Positions 8,062-14,660 of a stretch of DNA of 43,021 bases are shown piece after piece (the stretch's first letter is position 1; every line of letters begins with the position of its first letter). Where the stretch lies: assembly GCA_002279765.1 (NCBI GenBank), contig NCCR01000031.1, positions 1-43,021 of the forward strand, written 5' to 3'. The stretch is from Verrucomicrobia bacterium 12-59-8. Lineage in GTDB: Bacteria > Verrucomicrobiota > Verrucomicrobiae > Verrucomicrobiales > Verrucomicrobiaceae. The notes beneath the pieces were generated by a model that worked only from the letters and a program-made list of their open reading frames with translations, searched no databases and was not told the origin of the DNA. The position numbers were made by a program, and so were the translations under genes.

Positions 8062-9118
8062 GCCGACGGACATCCGCAGCGGCCTCGTCTGTGTGGGCCT
8101 GAACTACAAAACCACCCCGGTCGAGGTGCGTGAGCGCCTGGCGTTTCCCGAGGCTCAGGTGCCCGCCGCCGTGCAGCAGGTGAGCGGCCTGCCGGGCTTT
8201 GAGGAAAGCGTGGTGCTCAGCACCTGCAACCGCGTGGAGCTCTACGCCACGCACGCGCTGCCCAGCGGCGATCACGGCCACGCGGCCCTGCGCGAGTACC
8301 TCATCCAGCGCTTCGAGCTGCAGCCCGAGCACGCGGAGGCTCTGGTGCTGTACAATCTCGACTCTGCGGAAGCGGCGCGGCATCTCTTCCGCGTGGTCAG
8401 CGGTCTGGACTCCATGGTGCTGGGAGAGACGGAAATCTTCGGCCAGGTCAAGGCGGCCTACAAAGTCGCCCTCGACACCGGCACGACCCGCCGCGCGCTC
8501 AACAAGCTCTTTCAGCAGGCCTTCACCGTCGGCAAAAAAGTGCGCAACGAAACCACCATCCAGCGCGGCTCCACCAGCGTGGGCAGCGTGGCCGTGGATC
8601 TAGCGGAAAAAGTCCACGATCTCAAGGAGTGCCGTGTCATGCTCATCGGTGCCGGCGAGATGAGCCGCACCTGCGCGCAGAGCCTCCTCTCACGCGGCGC
8701 GAAGAGCATCATCGTCTCCAACCGCAGCTACGACAAGGCCGTGGAACTCGCCACGGAGATGAAGGGCCGGGCGATGAAGTTCGACGAATGGGAGCACGCG
8801 CTGCATGAGGTGGACGTGATCATCTCCAGCACCAGCGCACCGCATTTTGTCATCAAGCCAGAGCAGATTGATCAAGTCATGCGCAAGCGCCGCTGGGAGC
8901 CGCTGCTTATCATCGACATCGCCGTGCCGCGAGATGTGGACCCCGCAGTCAACAAGATCGAAAGCGTCTATCTCTACGACATCGACGCCCTCCAAGCCAC
9001 CGCCGACGGAAACCGCCGCGAACGCGAACGCCAGCTGGCCTCCTGCGAACGCATCATCGAAGAGCAGCTTGAAAAATACGGGTTTCTCAAGCCCGGCGGC
9101 GATCTGGTGCCGGCGTGA
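8054..9118 (+). CDS. hemA: Glutamyl-tRNA reductase
   Basis: A 354-aa GluTR, first step of C5-pathway tetrapyrrole synthesis: NADPH-dependent reduction of Glu-tRNA(Glu) to glutamate-1-semialdehyde. Seen: N-terminal VGLNYKTTPVEVRERLAF, the catalytic Cys58 in STCNRVELYAT, GLDSMVLGETEIFGQVK, and the NAD(P)-binding region with LIGAGEMSRTCAQSL followed by SNRSYDKA. The C-terminal helical dimerisation domain is very short: the protein ends soon after the spinal-helix start (RRERERQLASCERIIEEQL), whereas most GluTRs have about 420-460 residues. It overlaps the CcsA/HemX-like gene by 8 nt and is separated from hemC by two unrelated small genes. Confidence 0.95.
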   Translation: MPEPTDIRSGLVCVGLNYKTTPVEVRERLAFPEAQVPAAVQQVSGLPGFEESVVLSTCNRVELYATHALPSGDHGHAALREYLIQRFELQPEHAEALVLYNLDSAEAARHLFRVVSGLDSMVLGETEIFGQVKAAYKVALDTGTTRRALNKLFQQAFTVGKKVRNETTIQRGSTSVGSVAVDLAEKVHDLKECRVMLIGAGEMSRTCAQSLLSRGAKSIIVSNRSYDKAVELATEMKGRAMKFDEWEHALHEVDVIISSTSAPHFVIKPEQIDQVMRKRRWEPLLIIDIAVPRDVDPAVNKIESVYLYDIDALQATADGNRRERERQLASCERIIEEQLEKYGFLKPGGDLVPA

Positions 9119-9171
9119 CCGGGGCAAGGATGCCCCTTGCTGATTCCGACCGTCCGGTGCATCTTGGCTCC

Positions 9172-9555
9172 ATGTCAGTCGTAATGGAGACACCGCAGAG
9201 TGCATCGGACGAAGTGCCGATGTTCCCGCCTTGGCTCGACCTGCCGCCGAATTATTTGGTGCAGGACTGGATTCGCTGGCAGAAAGGCAAACTCGTCGCC
9301 GCACGGCTGCGTCAGCAGCCCCATCTGCTGCAGCAAGGCATTCACTGGCTGCTGCGAGATCAGGCGGCTCTTTCCGCGCACGATGCCGAATGGCTGACGC
9401 TGTTGCAGGCGGGTGATGTGGAGGACGTAGCCACGGTTCTGGAAGATTCAGGAGACACCGGGCAGAGACTCCGTTCCGGCATGCCTTTCAAAGGTGAGCC
9501 CTTTGTGACGCACCAAGAAATGGAGGCCCTTCGTGAAAGAGCTTACGCAGGCTGA
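9172..9555 (+). CDS. Unknown 127-aa protein paired with a nucleotidyltransferase-like gene
   Basis: Not recognised. From MSVVMETPQS the protein has a hydrophilic start, a proline-aromatic block (MFPPWLDLPPNYLVQDWIRW) and then mostly helical, Leu/Gln-rich sequence with no cysteines, signal peptide or membrane segment. Other in-frame starts are GTG 9115, which overlaps the hemA stop as GTGA, and ATG 9130; 9172 is favoured because the preceding stretch looks non-conserved, but this is uncertain. Its last 23 nt overlap the next gene, a DUF6036-like nucleotidyltransferase. Such overlap is typical of toxin-antitoxin pairs, so this may be the antitoxin or regulator of that partner; this is inference. 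Confidence 0.6.
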   Translation: MSVVMETPQSASDEVPMFPPWLDLPPNYLVQDWIRWQKGKLVAARLRQQPHLLQQGIHWLLRDQAALSAHDAEWLTLLQAGDVEDVATVLEDSGDTGQRLRSGMPFKGEPFVTHQEMEALRERAYAG

Positions 9556-10084
9556 TTTCGCTCTTTTGTGGCCTGAACTGCGCCGCTGGCTGCCTGTTCA
9601 AGTCACCGATGTCTGGATGATCGGCAGCGCGTCCGTGGCCGTCGTCAATCCCGACGTTCCCGCCGACCTGCGAACCAGCAAGGACATCGATGTGATCCCT
9701 GTCGGCACACCGGTGTTGTATTTCGATTCCACCATCATGGAACGTGAACTGGGTGAAGACAGTGACTTCTCCAGCAAGCATCGCTTCTTTGTCGATTACG
9801 TCAGTGACAGCCTCCTGAAATGGACGCCGCCCGGCTGGCAGCAGCGGGTGACGACACTTCAGCTCACCGAAGGGTTGCGCGGTCACTGCCTGGACCCCCA
9901 CGACGTCGCCTACAACAAGCTCTACGCCGGGCGTCCCAAGGACATTGTCTGGGTGCGGGGCTTGCTGGGGACCGGCATCATCACCTGGGCGCGGCTGGAG
10001 GAGCTGCATGCGGGCAATCCGCTGGACGCGGCGGACCGGGAGAAAGTGGAGCGGAGCATGGTGCAGGTGCGCGCAGAGGCCTGA
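9533..10084 (+). CDS. DUF6036-like nucleotidyltransferase (candidate toxin)
   Basis: A 183-aa protein from a GTG start. It has a nucleotidyltransferase-type core: a GSASVA turn (about 31-36) followed by TSKDIDV (about 48-54), the G-S...D-x-D pattern of MNT/AbiEii-like enzymes, and the later block LDPHDVAYNKLYAGRPKD found in DUF6036-type proteins (a helix that ends in a conserved K/R-x-KD). Members are often one half of putative toxin-antitoxin or abortive-infection modules. It overlaps the preceding unknown gene by 23 nt and ends 49 nt before hemC. Its place inside a haem operon is unrelated to tetrapyrrole chemistry and suggests insertion into the operon. Substrate and toxicity are not shown by the sequence. 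Confidence 0.7.
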   Translation: MKELTQADFALLWPELRRWLPVQVTDVWMIGSASVAVVNPDVPADLRTSKDIDVIPVGTPVLYFDSTIMERELGEDSDFSSKHRFFVDYVSDSLLKWTPPGWQQRVTTLQLTEGLRGHCLDPHDVAYNKLYAGRPKDIVWVRGLLGTGIITWARLEELHAGNPLDAADREKVERSMVQVRAEA

Positions 10085-10133
10085 ATCATTTCTTTGCGTC
10101 CGGCCTTGGTACGTGAAAAGCTGGGAACCCCAC

Positions 10134-11075
10134 ATGACCCCCGCAAAAATCATCCTCGGCACCCGCGGCAGCGAGCTGGCCCTCACGCAGACAACCATGG
10201 TCACCGCAGAGCTGCGGACTGCGCATCCGCAACTCAGCGTCGAGCGCCAGATCATTCAGACCAGCGGTGACAAACGCCAGGACCTGCGCTTCTCCGAGTT
10301 CAGCGACGTGGCGCAGGTGGACAAGGGCATCTTCATCAAGGAGCTCGAAATCGCGCTCGCAGACAGCCAGATCGACGCCGCCGTACACAGCCTGAAGGAC
10401 GTGCCGAGCGATCTCGCCGCCGGCTTCACCATCGCCGCCGTGCTGCCGCGTGCGGCCATTGAGGACGTGCTGGTGAGCGCGCATCCTTACACCCTCGAAA
10501 CTCTGCCGCAGGGCGCGCGCGTGGGCACCAGCAGCGTGCGGCGTGCCGCGCAGTTGAAGTTTCTGAGGCCGGATGTCCAGATCATCGAGATCCGTGGCAA
10601 CGTGCCCACACGCGTGAAAAAAGTCATCGGTGAAAACGCGCTGGATGCCGTGCTGCTCGCGGCTGCGGGTCTGCAGCGCCTGGGCTTGATGAAGGATGAG
10701 CAAATCCTGATCGAAGGCATCCACCTGTGCGCTCTGACGCTCGATCCCATGAAGTTCCTCCCCGCTGCCGGACAGGGGGCCATCGCCATCGAATGCCGTG
10801 CTGGAGACGAGGCGACCATTCAGGCCATCCGCGCGCTCAACGACGCCGACACCGAATACCGCATCACCGCCGAGCGCGAGTTCCTGAAAATCCTCGGCGC
10901 AGGATGCCAGACCCCCGTGGGTGCCCACACCTGGATCAAAGACGGCCAGCTCCACATGGCGGTGCGTGTTTTCAATGAAGCCGATCTCGCCCTGCCACCC
11001 GTGGAGCGCGAGGCCCAGCGCCCCGTGCACGAAGCCGCGCAGCTCGCCGCAGATCTCGCGGGCATGCTCCCGTAA
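10134..11075 (+). CDS. hemC: Hydroxymethylbilane synthase (porphobilinogen deaminase)
   Basis: A 313-aa HemC, normal length. It polymerises four porphobilinogens into hydroxymethylbilane on a covalently bound dipyrromethane cofactor. Seen: N-terminal LGTRGSELALTQ, QIIQTSGDKRQDLRF, the active-site AAVHSLKDVPSDL with its catalytic Asp, VGTSSVRRAAQL with the Arg cluster, IRGNVPTR, and the cofactor-binding Cys258 in LGAGCQTPVGAH. The open frame begins earlier (9945), but the ATG at 10134 places the family N-terminus correctly and lies after the preceding gene. It is the last gene of the operon: its stop codon merges into a strong terminator. Confidence 0.95.
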   Translation: MTPAKIILGTRGSELALTQTTMVTAELRTAHPQLSVERQIIQTSGDKRQDLRFSEFSDVAQVDKGIFIKELEIALADSQIDAAVHSLKDVPSDLAAGFTIAAVLPRAAIEDVLVSAHPYTLETLPQGARVGTSSVRRAAQLKFLRPDVQIIEIRGNVPTRVKKVIGENALDAVLLAAAGLQRLGLMKDEQILIEGIHLCALTLDPMKFLPAAGQGAIAIECRAGDEATIQAIRALNDADTEYRITAEREFLKILGAGCQTPVGAHTWIKDGQLHMAVRVFNEADLALPPVEREAQRPVHEAAQLAADLAGMLP

Positions 11076-11100
11076 AACGAACTTCCAAGTTCGTTTTCTC
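11074..11100 (+). terminator. Rho-independent terminator of the haem operon
   Basis: AAAACGAACTT (11074-11084) and AAGTTCGTTTT (11087-11097) form a perfect 11-bp inverted repeat with a minimal CC loop (more likely 10 bp with a TCCA loop) ending in TTTTCTC. The left arm overlaps the hemC stop codon. The A/T flanks make it look bidirectional. Confidence 0.85.
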
Positions 11101-11454
11101 GCACCGCACCAGGTGTCTCCACTGGCTGCGCATCCTCCACGAAGGGATGCATAGAGCGTTTTCCAAAACGGCTTTCCGGAAAGCGATCGTGCAGACGCCC
11201 GGCGGCGGCTTGAGGACAAGCCGCCCTGCCTCGCGCTGGGCGTTCGCATGTCTAGCGCTGGTAGGGCTGGCTGTCCTCAGCCAGCCGCCGTCGAAGCCCA
11301 TGATCCCCGAGCAACAAACAGCCTGCTAAATGGAAATGAGTTTTGCGAACAGCTATCAGCAGCCTCACAAAGGCGGCTGCAATCCACCACTCCTTTTGTA
11401 ATGCACAGCGATTGACTGAATAGACCCGCAGTACCTGCGTCGGACTATTCACTT
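11101..11454. repeat. Non-coding stretch holding dispersed-repeat copy A
   Basis: No credible gene. The part at about 11160-11300 contains CGGCGGCGGCTTGAGGACAA and continuation, ending with an inverted GGCTGGCTGTCCTCAGCCAGCC-like hairpin (11265-11286). A related copy lies on the other strand at about 22375-22490: the flank TTTC-C/T-GGAAAG, the core CGGCGGCGGCTTGAGG and the CAAGCC that follows all correspond, though diverged. This looks like a short dispersed intergenic element of the genome rather than an insertion sequence, as no reading frame or terminal repeat is evident. The rest (11300-11454) is AT-richer and probably holds the promoter of the lipoprotein gene. Confidence 0.55.
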
Positions 11455-11727
11455 ATGAAAACAAAACTGGTTCTTCTGTTCACGGCCATCCTCACTCTGA
11501 CTTCTTTGAGTTCATGCATCGCCCCTTATGGCTACGGCGGCGGTTACGGGGGAGGATATGGCTACAGCAGATCCTACTACCGCCCCTCGTACGGCGGGTA
11601 CAGCAGCTACGGCCGCCCTGGTTACGGCGGTAGCCGCGGGTATGGTGGCGGCTACAGCGGCCATCACGGCAGCTACGGCGGGCACAGCGGCGGCTTCGGT
11701 GGCCATGGCGGCGGCCATCACCATTGA
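11455..11727 (+). CDS. Small Gly/Tyr/His-rich lipoprotein
   Basis: A 90-aa protein. Residues 1-20 are a lipoprotein signal (MKTKLVLLFTAILTLTSLSS followed by Cys21). The mature part is low complexity: repeated YGGGYGGGYGYS, RPSYGGYSSYGRPGYGG and HGSYGGHSGGFGG units ending GGGHHH, rich in Gly, Tyr and His. It is predicted to be anchored in a membrane, with possible adhesive or metal-binding behaviour from the His/Tyr content; no function is known. The ATG is preceded by an AT-rich leader and the gene is followed by a strong terminator. The complementary strand of nearly the whole gene is open as the tail of the FAD monooxygenase. Confidence 0.8.
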   Translation: MKTKLVLLFTAILTLTSLSSCIAPYGYGGGYGGGYGYSRSYYRPSYGGYSSYGRPGYGGSRGYGGGYSGHHGSYGGHSGGFGGHGGGHHH

Positions 11728-12978
11728 GACATTTTCCTGAGCTGATGGATCCTCCCAGCTCTTGAGCATTTCTTCGAAGCGCCCGGACACTCTCCGGGCG
11801 TTGTTTTTTGATGAAGTCCTCCAAGGTTTCGTCGCCGTCATCTGACGACGCAGCGGTGGAATGCCTTGGATGATCGGGAACACCAGATCCCGCAACCACC
11901 CCAGCGGCAGAAGATCCGATTGGAAAAAGGGCGTCGTCCACCGTGTGGCGAACTGGTAGAAGCGCAGGTGACTGCGGCGGGTGCGTGAGTAGTGGGCGAG
12001 GGCTTCTGGCAGTGAATACGAGGCCAGAGATTGCGCGAGCACGGCAGCATCCATGAGCGCGAGGTTCACGCCCTGCCCGAGCTGCGGACTCAGCGCATGG
12101 GCGGCATCGCCGAGGATGGCCACGCGTTCGCCGTGCCAGTGCTTCATGCGTACATCGTGATACGCGGCGGTGGCGACTTGCGAGTGGGAGTCGATTTGCG
12201 TGAGGAAGCTTTCGGCCTGCGGTGCCAGGGCGAGGATGTCGCGCTTCCAATCTTCGAGCGGTGTTTGGCGCCAGTTGTCAATGTGATCGAGGCGGATGCT
12301 CCAGAACAGGCTGAGCAGATCGTGCTGCGTGCCGGTGGGGAGGAAGCCGGTGAGTTCGCGGGTGGAGCCGACGCATTGCCACAGGACCTGCGGATCAAAC
12401 TCCGGCGTGCGCTGGCCGATGAACCACAGAGCGCCCCAGGGATAACGGCTCACGCGTGCGGGCACGCCGCTTTGATCCCGCAGGGTGGAGTGCGCGCCGT
12501 CGCAGATGAGGAGGAGATCGTAGGGGCCGTGGGTGGTGCCGGTGGCATCATGCAGCATGGGGCGCTGCGTGGCATCACGCGTGAGCTTGGCGATGTGCGT
12601 GTTCCAAAAAATCTCTGCGCCTGCTTGTTGGACGGCTTCGAGCAGGATGTCCAGCAGCGTCGCGCGATGGGTGCCTGCACCGAAGAAGCCGCTGCCGAGT
12701 TCCTCATAGGTCAGGTGCAGCAGCACGCGGCCGGACTTCGTGCGGCAGTAGAGTTTAGAAATCGTGGCGATGTGCGGCCGCAGGGCTTCCGCGAGGCCGA
12801 GCTGGTGCAGCACTGCCATGCCGGTGGGTTGCAACATGAAGCCTGCGCCCACGGGCAGTTTCTGCGGGGCGCGCTCAAAGAGCGTGACGGCATGGCCTGC
12901 CCGGGCGAGGTAGATCGCCGCTGCGGGCCCGGCGGTGCCGGAGCCGACGATGGCGATGCGCAAGAGGGGATGAGGCAT
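11512..12978 (-). CDS. FAD-dependent monooxygenase (UbiH/PHBH-like) with antisense tail
   Basis: A 488-aa frame from ATG 12978. Rossmann FAD site IAIVGSGTAGPAAAIYLARA (residues 8-27) followed by an acidic FER; DG motif in LLLICDGAHSTLRDQ; second FAD motif ILGDAAHALSPQLGQGVNLA. This is the aromatic-hydroxylase/UbiH class that uses NAD(P)H and O2; the substrate is unknown. Recognisable family sequence ends near IPPLRRQMTATK (about residue 400). From there the frame has no stop for some 85 codons and crosses the terminator and 216 nt antisense to the Gly-rich lipoprotein gene, giving an Ala/Val-rich tail (MAAVAATIPAATAV). Either the natural stop was lost by mutation or frameshift, or the tail is real. 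In-frame starts at 12996 and 13005 are also possible; none has a good ribosome binding site. Confidence 0.85.
   Translation of the reverse strand: MPHPLLRIAIVGSGTAGPAAAIYLARAGHAVTLFERAPQKLPVGAGFMLQPTGMAVLHQLGLAEALRPHIATISKLYCRTKSGRVLLHLTYEELGSGFFGAGTHRATLLDILLEAVQQAGAEIFWNTHIAKLTRDATQRPMLHDATGTTHGPYDLLLICDGAHSTLRDQSGVPARVSRYPWGALWFIGQRTPEFDPQVLWQCVGSTRELTGFLPTGTQHDLLSLFWSIRLDHIDNWRQTPLEDWKRDILALAPQAESFLTQIDSHSQVATAAYHDVRMKHWHGERVAILGDAAHALSPQLGQGVNLALMDAAVLAQSLASYSLPEALAHYSRTRRSHLRFYQFATRWTTPFFQSDLLPLGWLRDLVFPIIQGIPPLRRQMTATKPWRTSSKNNARRVSGRFEEMLKSWEDPSAQENVSMVMAAAMATEAAAVPAVAAVMAAVAATIPAATAVTRAAVAAVPAVRGAVVGSAVAISSPVTAAVAIRGDA
11780..11809 (+). terminator. Rho-independent terminator of the lipoprotein gene
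   Basis: CGCCCGGA (11780-11787), loop CACTC, TCCGGGCG (11793-11800), then TTGTTTTTT. A perfect 8-bp GC-rich stem with a U-tract on the plus strand, 52 nt after the lipoprotein stop. It lies inside the reading frame of the opposing monooxygenase, for which it has no U-tract. Confidence 0.88.
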
Positions 12979-13208
12979 GCGGCGAGTGCTATTCATGCAT
13001 GACATGTCTGTACAAGAATGCCCAGATTTCAGGCATCTCTTTACAAAGCCTTTGCATTTTGTGACACAAATATTTGCTTTTGGCCCTTTTTCAATCTGCT
13101 GTTTACATCAAGGATGTCGGTGCTCATGGATGCCTGATGACATGACTTTGCGCGTGCAACGAATCATGAAATGATTGTAAAGAGCGTTTTTTAACCATTG
13201 ATATTCCA

Positions 13209-14213
13209 TTGAAACAATCATCGAGTGAAGGGCGTGTTTTTGCCATCGAGCTTGCAAAGCTCATGGCGGCCTATGGCGTGGCGTTGATCCATCTCGCACC
13301 CAATACTCCGCATGCGGAGTTGATCACAGACGTGGTCCGACTTTTTCCGGTTCCCTTTTTTTATGCTGCCGCCATTTACTTTACCATTCCGAAAGCGCTC
13401 AAGAGAGGGACGGTCGCGGGCGCGCTGAGCTTAAGCCGGCTGGTGCGACCTTACGCAGTGTGGACGCTGTTTTATTTGCTGCTGCGCTGGGTCAAAAATG
13501 GAAACAGCCTGTTTTCCAGCGGCCTGGAGGAATGGTTCGGTTTTTTGTTTCTGGGGCAGTCTGCCGTCCATTTATACTTTCTTCCGCTGCTGGTCTTTAA
13601 CCAGATCGTCGCCGCATCATCCGTCCTGCTATGCTCAAATTTTTTGAACCGACGGATTCATACGGGGGCGGCCTGCTGGCTCGCAGCTGCGTTTGTGGGT
13701 TCGTTTTTGATCGAACACTTCGGGTATTTTGGATGGTATAGCGCATTTCTCGGCGGACTGGTCTATGCATTGCTGGGAGCCGTGTCTGGCTATCTCGACA
13801 ACCGGGTCGGAAGGGGCTGGGCGGCGGTGGTTGTCATTGCAACCGTTACGATGGTGGTTCTCGCGCTGATTGCCGGGTTTGGGATCAAACTACCGTCCGT
13901 CTATTACCTTCTCAATGGCCGGGTGTTCGGCTGCTGCGCGCTGCTGGTACTCCTTCGCATGCAGGTTGGCATCCCACCCCGATGGATGGAGCGCTTGGTG
14001 AGCTGCTATTTTGGAGTCTATCTAGCACACCACGCCATTGAGGAAGGCATGGAGATGGTTTGCGCAAAGTTTGGCCATGTGCTGACACCTTACGATGTGC
14101 CGACGCGATTGGGGTTCGCGTTGGTTGCCTTCTGTGGCGGCATTCTCATCACCTGCATGATCCGCTTGTCGCCACGGCTAGCGTTTTGGATGCTGGGGGA
14201 GAAACAGCCTTGA
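13209..14213 (+). CDS. Acyltransferase-3-like integral membrane protein
   Basis: A 334-aa protein with about ten hydrophobic helices. The N-terminus EGRVFAIELAKLMAAYGVALIHL with a conserved His in the first membrane region, and a C-terminal CYFGVYLAHHAIEEGME (helix with paired His), fit the acyltransferase-3/OafB family that transfers acetyl or similar groups to surface glycans or lipids; this is weak pattern matching. The start is TTG at 13209 (MKQSSSEG) with no clear ribosome binding site; an internal start is possible. GC content appears lower than in its neighbours. The gene stops 4 nt before a decayed copy of the upstream monooxygenase begins, which suggests it was placed there by a duplication or insertion event. 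Confidence 0.7.
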   Translation: MKQSSSEGRVFAIELAKLMAAYGVALIHLAPNTPHAELITDVVRLFPVPFFYAAAIYFTIPKALKRGTVAGALSLSRLVRPYAVWTLFYLLLRWVKNGNSLFSSGLEEWFGFLFLGQSAVHLYFLPLLVFNQIVAASSVLLCSNFLNRRIHTGAACWLAAAFVGSFLIEHFGYFGWYSAFLGGLVYALLGAVSGYLDNRVGRGWAAVVVIATVTMVVLALIAGFGIKLPSVYYLLNGRVFGCCALLVLLRMQVGIPPRWMERLVSCYFGVYLAHHAIEEGMEMVCAKFGHVLTPYDVPTRLGFALVAFCGGILITCMIRLSPRLAFWMLGEKQP

Positions 14214-14217
14214 ACTG

Positions 14218-14357
14218 GTGGCGATGTGCGGCCGCAGGAGATCCGCGAGGCCGAGCTGGTGCCGCATGAAGCCTGCGCCCACGGGCAGCTTCTGTAGGGC
14301 GCGCTCGAAAAGCGTGAGGCATGGCCTGCCCGAGCGGCGGTGCTAACGCGAAGAGGT
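14218..14357 (-). pseudogene. Decayed duplicate of the 5' part of the FAD monooxygenase gene
   Basis: Nucleotides 14218-14357 match 12764-12965 in the same orientation: GTGGCGATGTGCGGCCGCAG, CGCGAGGCCGAGCTGGTG, CATGAAGCCTGCGCCCACGG and GCATGGCCTGCCCG occur in both in the same order, with short deletions in the 14.2-kb copy. It covers roughly codons 5-70 of the monooxygenase and carries frame-breaking gaps, so it cannot be functional. The acyltransferase gene lies between the intact and the broken copy. Confidence 0.8.
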
Positions 14358-14660
14358 TGGTGGATCGCAGACCTCTGAGCCCGCAGGTGGTAGTTTGCCA
14401 CCAAGTCCCGCCAACTGCGGCGCGGCGGCGGCAGCCTGCGGTGCTTGAGGTCGCGGCGGTTTGGTTAGCCCTGATAGTTTCTCTACATTCTCGTATTTGA
14501 ATGCAGGGGTTATAAATTCTACTCTAATTGTTTCATTGACTTCTTCACTGGAAAATTCTCCAATGATTAGATCATTGGTCTAAAACTGATGAAAACATCG
14601 GGACATCTTTCCTTCGATAATTCTTAGTACGTCAACTCAATTGACTGATCCACGCATGCC
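14358..14660. other. AT-rich non-coding stretch before the four-gene cluster
   Basis: Nothing coding is seen. The left part (to about 14460) is GC-rich; from 14470 to 14640 the sequence becomes strikingly AT-rich compared with the surroundings and probably carries the promoter of the metallopeptidase cluster. A small dyad GTCAA-CTCAA-TTGAC lies at about 14632-14646, 15 nt before the start codon. No convincing -35/-10 pair could be assigned. Confidence 0.4.
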
